Shown here piece after piece: positions 15,625 through 23,557 of a stretch of DNA of 29,697 nt. The notes beneath the pieces were generated by a model. It was given only the letters and a program-made list of their open reading frames with translations, made no database searches and had not been told where the DNA came from. Positions within the stretch are counted from its first letter, which is position 1; each line of letters opens with the position of its first letter. Both the position numbers and the translations under genes were made by a program. The stretch covers positions 1 through 29,697 of the forward strand of contig JBECKW010000005.1 of the NCBI GenBank assembly GCA_040235505.1, given 5' to 3'. This DNA is from JBECKW01 sp040235505. GTDB lineage: Bacteria; Desulfobacterota; Desulfobacteria; Desulfobacterales; JAFDDL01.

Positions 15625-15981
15625 ATGAAAAAGATCGCTCTTCTGCTTTCCGCATTGATGCTGGTGGCCTTGGTATCGACTTCGGCTTTCGCGGCCACCC
15701 AGAAAGAGGCCAAGGTGCATACCATGTTCACCCATGTCCTTAAAATTGATACCAAGGCGGATACGATTACCTTCAAAGGGACAAGGAAGGACTATACTCT
15801 GAAGGCCGAACCGCAGCTCCTGGCGGGGATCACCGTCGGCGATCATGTAAAAATCGAAGCCAGCAACGGTGTCCTGAAATCGATCAAGAAGCTCCAGGCC
15901 AAGACAACGAAAGAGACGGCCGCCACCAAACCCGCAGAGACGCCTGCCCAAGCTCCTGCTAAAGCCGCCCCCGCCAACTAG
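15625..15981 (+). CDS. Small exported protein, unknown
   Basis: The product (118 aa) starts MKKIALLLSALMLVALVSTS, a clear Sec signal peptide with a likely cleavage site after SAFA near residue 23. The mature part is a small beta-rich-looking domain (FTHVLKIDTKADTITFKGTR) that looks like an OB-fold or DUF5666-type domain. It is followed by an Ala/Pro/Thr/Lys-rich tail ending APAKAAPAN. It should act in the periplasm or outside. The ATG at 15625 has GGAG 10 nt upstream; a TTG at 15604 would include that site. It may be the target of the adjacent kinase/NtrC pair. Its exact function is unknown. Confidence 0.75.
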   Translation: MKKIALLLSALMLVALVSTSAFAATQKEAKVHTMFTHVLKIDTKADTITFKGTRKDYTLKAEPQLLAGITVGDHVKIEASNGVLKSIKKLQAKTTKETAATKPAETPAQAPAKAAPAN

Positions 15982-16044
15982 CCCTCAAACCTCAATCCGG
16001 CCGCAAGGCCGGGATGACGCGGGAGCGCCTGTGTCATCACCGGG

Positions 16045-16086
16045 AAGAAGCCTCTCCATCCATTATGGAGAGGCTTCTTGTTTTTT
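16045..16086 (+). terminator. Strong intrinsic terminator
   Basis: Arms 16045-16059 and 16065-16079 pair perfectly over 15 bp with a 5-nt loop, then G and six T (16081-16086). It ends transcription of the small exported protein gene 63 nt after its stop. Confidence 0.93.
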
Positions 16087-16235
16087 ATAATAACCGGCTG
16101 CAGCCTGTAGCAGCCCGTAGTGATCGTGAATGGATTTGTATCTTTTCATCTTCCGCGTCTCTTTTTGTTGAAAGTCTTTTGATTTTTCTTTACTATCTCA
16201 CCCGAATTTAAAATTTTTCATCAGTGGTATCGATC

Positions 16236-18449
16236 ATGATTTTCAGCGATTCTCTATGTCAGCTTAAGCCGGATGGGCCTTCATTCCGAAAAGGCAGCGC
16301 CTTTCTTTTAAACCTCATCGTGTCCATTCTTCTTGGCTTCGGCATGCAGGCACGCCCGGCCTTTGCGCAAGGCGACCCATCCGCTGCGACCTATGTGGTG
16401 AAACGTGGAGACACCCTCAGCGACATTGCCTTGAAGTATAAGATTTCGATTCAAGAATTGAGGGACTGGAACGAACTTGAGAGTGATCAGATATTTCAGG
16501 GCCAGCGTCTCGACGTCCGCCCGCCCCGGGATGTGAAAACATATGTCGTGAGAAGCGGTGAGACGCTGTTCGAGATTGCATCTCGATTCAGTATTTCCGT
16601 ATCCTCGCTTCAAAATCTGAACGATATCCACGACAACAGAATATATCCGGGCCAGACGCTCCGTCTTCGGCAACCCGACACGGCCCATCCCGAACCCAAG
16701 ACATACGTTGTCGTGAAAGGCGATACCCTGTGGAAAATCTCTCGCCGCGTCGGACTCAGCGTTTCTGAGATCAAGGAAATTAACGGCCTCGACTCCGAAT
16801 CGATCCTTCCGGGTACGACGCTCAGCCTCGTGGAACCCGCAGCGGAAGAAGAGACGACACCGGAAGAATTTGAATATGTCGTGCAGAAAGGCGACAATCT
16901 GTCCGGCATCGCCCGGCGTTTCAATGTCGGAGTAAACCTCCTGCGACAGTTGAATAAACTGAAAGACGATCGTATTTCCCCGGGGCAACGACTGCAGGTG
17001 CGCCCCTCATCCCTGGATGAAGCCGTCCACATCGTTCGTGCCGGGGATACCCTGTCCGACATCGCTCTCAAATACGGCATCAGTGTATCCAAACTCAGGG
17101 AAATCAACGATATCCAGGGCAACCGGATCCTGGTGGGCGACGAATTGCGGGTCAAGGAAGCCCCTGCCTCCACATACATCGTCGAACGCGGCGATGCGCT
17201 CTGGGAAATCGCCCGGGCGTATAAGATGTCTGTGGAGGAATTGATGCGGCTCAACGGTCTGAGCTCGGACCAGATCTATCCCGGTCAGGAGCTTGAACTC
17301 GGACGCATGCCGTCTGATCCTTACGACACTTATCTCGTGAAAGCGGGGGATAACCTGATGGGAATTGCACGCCTTTACCAGATGAGTGTGTCCGATCTCA
17401 AAAAGGTGAACAATCTCAGTGCCTCCGTTATCTATCCCGGTGAAAAACTGAAGGTAAACCCCCTGCTCGACGCCGGCCGGAAATGGTCCAAAATCAGCGA
17501 TATCGACTGGAAGAACCTGATGACCTCTTCACAGGTAAACATGATCAACGCCGACAACGGCCCCTACTACTACTCCCGCCCTGCGGCGGATCATCAGAAG
17601 CGTGCCACCTATTATGAAAACCCGCACCTGACGCCCCTTCAGAGCTATCGACGGGCGCGGAAACTGTGGGAGAATTTCAAAAAAACCGTCGAAAAACTGG
17701 GACGCGTCAGCAATGCCTTAAACGGCTGGTACTTCGTGCTGGACCCGGGACATGGTGGTCTGGATCCGGGAACCGTGGTGGAAGTCCTGGACGGAAACGG
17801 CAACAAGCTGTATGTGGTGGAGGACGAATATGTCTACGATCTTGCCCTGCGGGTATACGTATTGCTGCGGCTCAACGGCGCAAACGTCACCATGACCCTT
17901 CTGAGTCCGGATCACCTGATCCGCCAGTCCGACCCGCCCACAAGCACCTTTGTGAATGAAAAAAATGAGGTGTACAACAGCTATCAACTCAATAAGAGCA
18001 ACAAATGGTCGGACTGGCCCAGCGGCGGAAGCGACGGCAACCTTAGAAATCGTGTGAAAATTGCCAGTGAGTTCTTCCGGAATGTCCCGAAAAACCGGAG
18101 CATTTTCCTGTCGTTTCACGCGGACATCGAGCCGAATGCACCGGAAGCGCCGCTGGTTCTGTACTACCGGAGCAAAAATGGCCGGAAGGTCGATACCGCC
18201 TCGAAAAAATTTGCATCGGCGCTCCTGCCCGCCCTGGGCGCCGGCGCCTACACCCGGGGACAGCCCCTGGGAGTACTCAGGGATAACCCGGCCGGTTTGA
18301 AGCTCCTGCTGGAGCTTCGAAACCTGGCGTATCCGGATCATGCCTGGGCGCTTCGTTTCGAACAACTGCGGCAACGCGATGCGGAAAAGGTGGTAAAAGG
18401 AATCCTGGACCAGGTGCAACAGAAAACCAGGCTGGCGAAAGGTGGTTGA
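16236..18449 (+). CDS. N-acetylmuramoyl-L-alanine amidase with seven LysM repeats
   Basis: This 737-residue exported cell-wall protein has an N-terminal signal segment around LLNLIVSILLGFGMQARPAF with cleavage near AFAQ. Seven LysM modules follow, each of about 42 residues beginning like YVVKRGDTLSDIALKYKIS and ending GQRLDV-like, spanning about residues 50-415. After a spacer comes an Amidase_3 catalytic domain: DPGHGG carries the first Zn ligand His, VEDEYVYDLALRV a ligand Glu, and FLSFHADIEPNAPEAP the second His. A C-terminal LLELRNLAYPDHAW probably supplies the catalytic Glu. LysM repeats bind peptidoglycan, and the amidase cuts stem peptides from MurNAc, as in AmiC-type daughter-cell separation. 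The ATG at 16236 and a GTG at 16224 are both possible starts; neither has a good ribosome site. Confidence 0.88.
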   Translation: MIFSDSLCQLKPDGPSFRKGSAFLLNLIVSILLGFGMQARPAFAQGDPSAATYVVKRGDTLSDIALKYKISIQELRDWNELESDQIFQGQRLDVRPPRDVKTYVVRSGETLFEIASRFSISVSSLQNLNDIHDNRIYPGQTLRLRQPDTAHPEPKTYVVVKGDTLWKISRRVGLSVSEIKEINGLDSESILPGTTLSLVEPAAEEETTPEEFEYVVQKGDNLSGIARRFNVGVNLLRQLNKLKDDRISPGQRLQVRPSSLDEAVHIVRAGDTLSDIALKYGISVSKLREINDIQGNRILVGDELRVKEAPASTYIVERGDALWEIARAYKMSVEELMRLNGLSSDQIYPGQELELGRMPSDPYDTYLVKAGDNLMGIARLYQMSVSDLKKVNNLSASVIYPGEKLKVNPLLDAGRKWSKISDIDWKNLMTSSQVNMINADNGPYYYSRPAADHQKRATYYENPHLTPLQSYRRARKLWENFKKTVEKLGRVSNALNGWYFVLDPGHGGLDPGTVVEVLDGNGNKLYVVEDEYVYDLALRVYVLLRLNGANVTMTLLSPDHLIRQSDPPTSTFVNEKNEVYNSYQLNKSNKWSDWPSGGSDGNLRNRVKIASEFFRNVPKNRSIFLSFHADIEPNAPEAPLVLYYRSKNGRKVDTASKKFASALLPALGAGAYTRGQPLGVLRDNPAGLKLLLELRNLAYPDHAWALRFEQLRQRDAEKVVKGILDQVQQKTRLAKGG

Positions 18450-18500
18450 AAATGATATGAGGGGAGACCATTATCATTAACCATACAGGAGACGAATCCC

Positions 18501-19757
18501 ATGTCATTTCTGGATATTTTTTCCGGCCCGACCCTGGAGAAACTGGAGAAAAAAGGAGACACCCTTTTTGAGTCCGGTTCATGGGGCGAGGCCAAGCTTA
18601 CCTATGAACGTGCTCTGGAAAAGGCGAAGAAAGAGCACCAGAGACTTCCTGATGCGGAACCGCGTCTCCTCAAAAAAATAGCGAAAACCAGGGAGGCCCT
18701 GGCGGCGGTCCATCAAGAGAAAGCCGAAGACCTCATGGAAGGCGGATATTTCGATGACGCCCGCGCCCTTCTTTCCCTGGCCCGGGAGCTCACTTCGGAT
18801 GAAACGCGGATTCATGAGCTGACGATCCTTTCCGACAGACTCAAGACCATGCATCACGCCGAAACGGAGAAGGAACTGGTCGATAAGTATTATGGACTGA
18901 CGGATGAAGAGGAATCGGAAGAATTTTATGAGACGGACCCGGATGAGCATTTCCATGCTCTCTGCGGCACCCTGCCGCCCGACATCCAGGAGGCGTATCT
19001 TTCCTACGACGAGGATTTCAGGGACGGCTACATTGCCCTGAACGCCGGAGATTTCGAAACGGCCGCGACCTGTCTGTCCCGCGCCATGGAGGCGGATTCA
19101 ACGCCCGGCAGTTATATCCCTCTGGAACTTGCGACGGCTTACCTGCATCTGGAGAAACACGCCGACGCCCGTGAGTTGCTGGTGCCGTTTCTGGAGCACC
19201 ATCCCGAATCGCTTCCGGCTTATCGACTTCTGTGTGAAATCTACTGGGAAGAAAAGGACTTTGCACAGGCCGATGCCGTGATCGATTCCGTTCCGGAAGA
19301 TCTTGCGGATTCACTGGAAGTCCTGCTGCTGAGGGGGGAAACGCGCTGCCAGGCCGGTGATTTTGAAACGGCCAGGGGACTGTACCAATCGTTTCTGGAC
19401 GAACAGGGCTGGCAGGAGGAAATTGGCATCGCCCTGGCAGGGGTTCATGAGGCGGCCGGGGAAGAAGAAAAAGCACGGCTCGCCTACCAGGATGTCATGG
19501 GACACTGTGCCGGTTGCGGGGCAAGAATAGATCCTGAGATAAAGCATAAATATGCGGAACTGAGTTTCGCCGCCGGGATACAAGACACAAGTGTTCTGGA
19601 GCTCTATCTGGGCCTGGCCCAGGAAATACCGGAGCGTGCGTCGGCGTATTACGCGCGGGTCAGCCGGATATATGCCGACCAGGGGAATGAAACGGAGGCC
19701 GCCCGTTTTCGTGTTTTTGCCAAACATGGGGTGGAATCACCTGCGACCAAATCCTGA
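18501..19757 (+). CDS. TPR-repeat protein
   Basis: The 418-residue product begins MSFLDIFSGPTLEKLEKKGD and is built from helix-turn-helix repeats typical of TPR. Examples are GDTLFESGSWGEAKLTYERA, LNAGDFETAATCLSRAME, and later AGDFETARGLYQSFLDEQ. A CAGCGA stretch near residue 335 resembles half a zinc knuckle; I see no second CxxC. It has no signal peptide or transmembrane helix, so it is likely a cytoplasmic scaffold. An AGGAG ribosome site lies about 9 nt before the ATG. It follows the LysM amidase by 51 nt on the same strand, suggesting a shared transcript, but the role is unknown. Confidence 0.8.
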   Translation: MSFLDIFSGPTLEKLEKKGDTLFESGSWGEAKLTYERALEKAKKEHQRLPDAEPRLLKKIAKTREALAAVHQEKAEDLMEGGYFDDARALLSLARELTSDETRIHELTILSDRLKTMHHAETEKELVDKYYGLTDEEESEEFYETDPDEHFHALCGTLPPDIQEAYLSYDEDFRDGYIALNAGDFETAATCLSRAMEADSTPGSYIPLELATAYLHLEKHADARELLVPFLEHHPESLPAYRLLCEIYWEEKDFAQADAVIDSVPEDLADSLEVLLLRGETRCQAGDFETARGLYQSFLDEQGWQEEIGIALAGVHEAAGEEEKARLAYQDVMGHCAGCGARIDPEIKHKYAELSFAAGIQDTSVLELYLGLAQEIPERASAYYARVSRIYADQGNETEAARFRVFAKHGVESPATKS

Positions 19758-19770
19758 ATATTTTGTTCTT

Positions 19771-20068
19771 CTCCAAATTAGTTGGAGAAAAGGATTCTCC
19801 TCTCAAAGTCCGGGATCTTCGACAAGGATTCAAGGATTCGAGGGGTCAAGGGTTCAAGGGGAAAAAAACAGGTGCCTTTTCAAAGAAAAAGGCGGATTTC
19901 AGCTGAAATTAGCCCGTTTATAACGTTAAGGACTATTTGCCATTCCTTATTGTAATGTATTTCACTCGACCCCTTGACCCCTCGAATCCTTGGACCCTAT
20001 ATATCCGTATATCCCATCGTTAAACAGTACGTTAATATATCGAAAATTTTGCTCCAACTAATTTGGAG
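19771..20068. repeat. Nested inverted-repeat element, copy 1 (type C words)
   Basis: Outer ends 19771-19787 and 20052-20068 are exact 17-nt reverse complements, and each also folds into its own hairpin (CTCCAA...TTGGAG). Inner arms 19831-19852 and 19971-19992 match exactly over 22 nt. The core is AT-rich and non-coding. It fills the gap between the convergent TPR and MutS-like genes. A 26-bp segment (19802-19827) recurs inverted at 25431-25456. It looks like a MITE or a bidirectional terminator element. Confidence 0.75.
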
Positions 20069-20081
20069 AAGGAGCGAATAT

Positions 20082-21866
20082 TTAAACTTCAAGGCCGATG
20101 GACCGCATTAGCTCCAGGGCATTGCTTTTCCGGACGATTCCCGGGCGGAGGTGGTAGTCGAAAGTAATTTGCCCATTTTCAAGGTGATCTACGAAATGAA
20201 CGTTGGCGACCTGTGACGCGAGGGCGTCCTCGATGTTTGCAAGGGCAAGATCGTGGGTGGTCAGCATCCCTATGGCGCCGCGATGAACCAGGCCTCTGAT
20301 GATTGCCTCGGCCCCAATCCGGCGATCACGCGAGTTTGTCCCGTGAAGAAGTTCGTCGAGCAGAAACATCAACGGCGGGGCTCCATCGGCAAGTGTCACC
20401 AGCTGTTTAATGCGTTTGATCTCGGCATAAAACCTTGAAGTACCTTCTATCAGCGAGTCTGTAATCCGAATGGAAGCGCCGAGGGTCAAAAGCGACAGCC
20501 TCAAACTTTTCGCCCGAACGGGAGCCCCGGCCATTGCCAGCACTGCGTTGATCCCCACGGTTCGAAGCAGTGTGCTCTTTCCCGACATATTGGATCCGCT
20601 GACAATAAACGCCCGCGTTTCATCGGCGAAGCGCAGGTCATTGTGGACACATTTGGCTTTGGGCAGCATGGGATGCCCAAGTCCCCGCCCATCAAAAAAT
20701 GGAGCCTCCTCAGTAAACTCGGGGAAAGGATCTTCCGGGTTTTCGTAAGAATAGCCCGCCAGCGAAGAGAGCGCCTCAATTTCTGCCGTTGCATCCAGCC
20801 AGCCGGCGATGTTGTGCCCATACATGCTACGCCAATCCTCGATAAAAAATGCCAGTTGAATTTCCCATAACAGGAAGAAGGCAAACGGAGCGAATAGCTG
20901 GTTTCGCCTGGAGTCAAGTAAAACAATCAACCGATCGAGGCGGGAAATCAGACGTGACGGCGCCACTGCTGCGTGGTCCAGCCCCCTGCGCAATTTCCTC
21001 AGGTGGCCGTCATTGAACTGCTCCCTCTCGAGCCTGGCAAGCACGAGCGATAACAGGTTCAACTCCCCGCAAGCCTTCTCCGCACCCAGCACCACGGGGC
21101 GCACCGATCGGCGCAAACCATAAGCAAATATCACTTCGACAAGAACCATCAGGGAAAGCCACAGCGGTTGCCCGCAGGACAACCAGATTGCAAACGAAGT
21201 AATCGTCAGAACGGCGATTAATGCAGCAACAACCCGAACGGACCCATGAGGAAGTGTTGGCGGATGTTGAGCCCACCGGATCAAAAGCTCCGGTTTCACG
21301 CCGGCGTTCACGTCCGGGCCCAGCACGGCAAGATCCTCGCGAAGGTCGAGATTGGAGCGTAGCTCAGGTATGGCATTCTGCCTGGATCGTATTTCTTCCA
21401 GCGTCGCCGGAGATTTGATCCAGGCAGCCAGTTTCTCTTCACCGCCATGCGTCCGGGCCCGGCACAGTAATTGAAAAAGTGAACTTTTACCAAAAAGGTC
21501 GAGGTCCTGGACATAAGGATGAGAAGCGTCTATGAAACGTTTCCCCTGTTCTCCGACGTTGTCCCAATGGCCATCCAGGCGGGCGATTCCCTGCTTATAA
21601 AATTCAATAGAGCGCTTGAAACGTTGAAGCTTCTGTAGAACATCGCCATGCCACACCATGAGTGCGATAAAAGCAAATACCGGGACCGGTAACCACCAGA
21701 ATGAAAAGGCATGGAAATGTATTGAAACCCATGCCATTGCCGCAGCCGTGATGAAAACGATGAGCCTGGCATTCCCGATGCGGTGATGCCAGGCGTCCCG
21801 ACGATCCGCCTCAACCTCTCTCTCCTTCATTCTACGGTTGTATTCGCTTCGAGGATCTTCCTTCAT
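20082..21866 (-). CDS. Membrane-anchored MutS-like ATPase
   Basis: The 594-residue protein has a MutS core-plus-ATPase half: a helical lever region from about 110 to 370, Walker A GSNMSGKST at 424-432, the TRITDSL-like stretch SIRITDSLIEGTSRF, and Walker B with LLDELLHGTNS at 502-512, then the signature-region THDLAL. It lacks the N-terminal mismatch-recognition domain (no FxE motif) and the Smr nuclease of MutS2. It carries two pairs of hydrophobic segments (about 34-50 and 54-72; about 210-229 and 234-251), with perhaps another at 324-342. This predicts membrane anchoring. Similar membrane MutS-like proteins exist in several phyla with no settled function. A role in classical mismatch repair is unlikely. 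The start ATG at 21866 has only a weak ribosome site. Confidence 0.85.
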   Translation of the reverse strand: MKEDPRSEYNRRMKEREVEADRRDAWHHRIGNARLIVFITAAAMAWVSIHFHAFSFWWLPVPVFAFIALMVWHGDVLQKLQRFKRSIEFYKQGIARLDGHWDNVGEQGKRFIDASHPYVQDLDLFGKSSLFQLLCRARTHGGEEKLAAWIKSPATLEEIRSRQNAIPELRSNLDLREDLAVLGPDVNAGVKPELLIRWAQHPPTLPHGSVRVVAALIAVLTITSFAIWLSCGQPLWLSLMVLVEVIFAYGLRRSVRPVVLGAEKACGELNLLSLVLARLEREQFNDGHLRKLRRGLDHAAVAPSRLISRLDRLIVLLDSRRNQLFAPFAFFLLWEIQLAFFIEDWRSMYGHNIAGWLDATAEIEALSSLAGYSYENPEDPFPEFTEEAPFFDGRGLGHPMLPKAKCVHNDLRFADETRAFIVSGSNMSGKSTLLRTVGINAVLAMAGAPVRAKSLRLSLLTLGASIRITDSLIEGTSRFYAEIKRIKQLVTLADGAPPLMFLLDELLHGTNSRDRRIGAEAIIRGLVHRGAIGMLTTHDLALANIEDALASQVANVHFVDHLENGQITFDYHLRPGIVRKSNALELMRSIGLEV

Positions 21867-21928
21867 TCGTCATCGTCCCGGGGAGAAATCAGTGCCTTTT
21901 GAAACACGAAATTCCGCGTACTGAGCAG

Positions 21929-21946
21929 ATTCCTATTTATAGGAAT
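21929..21946. promoter_or_regulatory. Palindromic operator-like site in a divergent gap
   Basis: ATTCCTAT-tt-ATAGGAAT is a perfect 8+2+8 dyad between the divergent MutS-like and aminotransferase genes. Its position and symmetry suggest a homodimeric regulator site. Confidence 0.45.
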
Positions 21947-22087
21947 ATGGACTCGGAAGCAATCATTACAAGTGGTTTCAACCCTTTTCACCGATTTTTC
22001 ATCACCGGTTCACATTATTTTCATTTAGCCGGAATAAAAACATTTCATCGAATCTTTTTCAGGTAAATTCAAATGGGTCATCAATGG

Positions 22088-22101
22088 AGTGAAATTTCAC
22101 T
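22088..22101. promoter_or_regulatory. 14-bp palindrome just upstream of the aminotransferase
   Basis: agtgaaatttcact is perfectly symmetric and ends 36 nt before the ATG at 22138. It may be a regulator site near the promoter or leader. Confidence 0.4.
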
Positions 22102-22137
22102 TGATTTAATTCTCTTGAATCGGTAAGGCGGGTGGTC

Positions 22138-23406
22138 ATGAAACTGCACAAAAAATCAAAAAAATTAAACAATGTATTATACGATATCCGGGGACCGGTA
22201 CTGACGACGGCCCAGAATCTGGAAGCGACCGGCTGCCCCGTCCTGAAACTGCACACCGGCAATCCGGCACCCTTTGGTTTCAGAGCGTCCGACCCCATTG
22301 TTCAAAATGTGGCGGTGAACCTTTTCAATGCCCAGGGCTATTGCAATGATTCCAGAGGCCTGCCCGAAGCACGGTCTGCCGTTGCGCAATACAGCCGGCA
22401 ATTGGGTATCGAGGGGGTTTCCCCCGAAGATGTCTACATCGGCAATGGTGTCAGCGAATTGATTTCCCTTTCCATTCAAGCCCTGCTTGACAGGGATGAC
22501 GAGATTCTTGTCCCGACACCGGATTATCCGCTTTGGACGGCGGCGGTTCAGTTGGCCGGCGGGCGAGCGGTCCATTATTTATGCGACGAGCAAAGCCAGT
22601 GGTATCCCGACGTTGAGGATATCGCGCAAAAGATCACCCCCCGCACCAAGGGCATTGTCATCATCAACCCCAATAACCCCACCGGCGCGGTGTATCCCAG
22701 GGAGATTCTGGAAAAGATCGCGGCCCTGGCTGAACAGCACGATCTGATTCTGTTTTCCGATGAGATTTACGATAAGATTCTCTACGACGATGCCGTCCAT
22801 GTGTCATTGGCCTCGCTGACCGACCGGGTTTTGTGCGTAACGTTTTGCGGACTCTCAAAGGTATATCTGGCAGCGGGATTTCGTACCGGCTGGATGATTT
22901 TAAGCGGCAATAAAGCGGCCGCCGCCGATTATATCGAAGGGCTGACCATGCTGGCCTCCATGCGGCTATGCGCCAATGTGCCCACCCAATTCGCCGTGGT
23001 GCCGGCCTTGACCGGCCCCCAGGGAATTTACGATTTAACCCGGCCGGGAGGCCGGCTTTACGAACAGCGCCGGGCGGCCTATGAAGCGATCATCCAAATA
23101 CCTGGCGTCACCTGTGTCAAACCCAGGGGGGCGATCTACCTGTTTCCCCGTCTGGATATGAAAAAATTCGACATTAAAAACGACCGGAAGTTTATCCTGG
23201 ATCTGCTGCTCGATAAGCACATCCTGCTGGTACAGGGAAGCGGTTTCAACTGGCATCTGCCCGATCACTTCCGTCTGGTGTATCTGCCCACCGTTCAGGT
23301 ACTCAACGAGGCGATCACTGAAATCGGCCAATTTTTGGCCGGCTATCGGCAAATACCGGCGAATGACGGCCAAACTGGGTGTGCAACGTTAAAAAAAGCA
23401 GGGTGA
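22138..23406 (+). CDS. alaA: PLP-dependent class I aminotransferase, AlaA-like
   Basis: The 422-residue product is a fold-type I aminotransferase. It has KLHTGNPAPFGF near 37, NGVSELISLSIQALL near 103, PTPDYPLW, NPNNPTG at 177-183, Asp208 in SDEIYDK (PLP ring), and the PLP lysine K241 in CGLSKVYLAAGFRTGW. The GNPAPFGF opening and the LSK-xx-xAGFRxGW motif are those of the AlaA (YfbQ) glutamate-pyruvate aminotransferase group. It likely interconverts alanine/glutamate with pyruvate/2-oxoglutarate; other donors are possible. A GGCGGG-like site precedes the ATG at 22138; the in-frame GTG two codons earlier lies in that site. A C-terminal extension of about 15 residues (QTGCATLKKAG) is slightly longer than usual. 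It ends 151 nt before the next gene. Confidence 0.82.
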   Translation: MKLHKKSKKLNNVLYDIRGPVLTTAQNLEATGCPVLKLHTGNPAPFGFRASDPIVQNVAVNLFNAQGYCNDSRGLPEARSAVAQYSRQLGIEGVSPEDVYIGNGVSELISLSIQALLDRDDEILVPTPDYPLWTAAVQLAGGRAVHYLCDEQSQWYPDVEDIAQKITPRTKGIVIINPNNPTGAVYPREILEKIAALAEQHDLILFSDEIYDKILYDDAVHVSLASLTDRVLCVTFCGLSKVYLAAGFRTGWMILSGNKAAAADYIEGLTMLASMRLCANVPTQFAVVPALTGPQGIYDLTRPGGRLYEQRRAAYEAIIQIPGVTCVKPRGAIYLFPRLDMKKFDIKNDRKFILDLLLDKHILLVQGSGFNWHLPDHFRLVYLPTVQVLNEAITEIGQFLAGYRQIPANDGQTGCATLKKAG

Positions 23407-23557
23407 TCTGAAGCCGGGCCCTTTTGAATCTGATTTTTACAATCTCTCCATAAGATCTCAACAATTTGATGCAAGAAAATAACCGGGGCCGGTGTTAATG
23501 TTCAGATCTTCATCGATAACCGCCAACTTTTATGACCCCTATAAAGAGGGAATTATT

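Noticed and set aside
18451..18478. Small AATGATA...TATCATT hairpin between the amidase and TPR genes
   Set aside because: Only 7 A/T-rich pairs with a 14-nt loop and no T-run; too weak for a terminator call.
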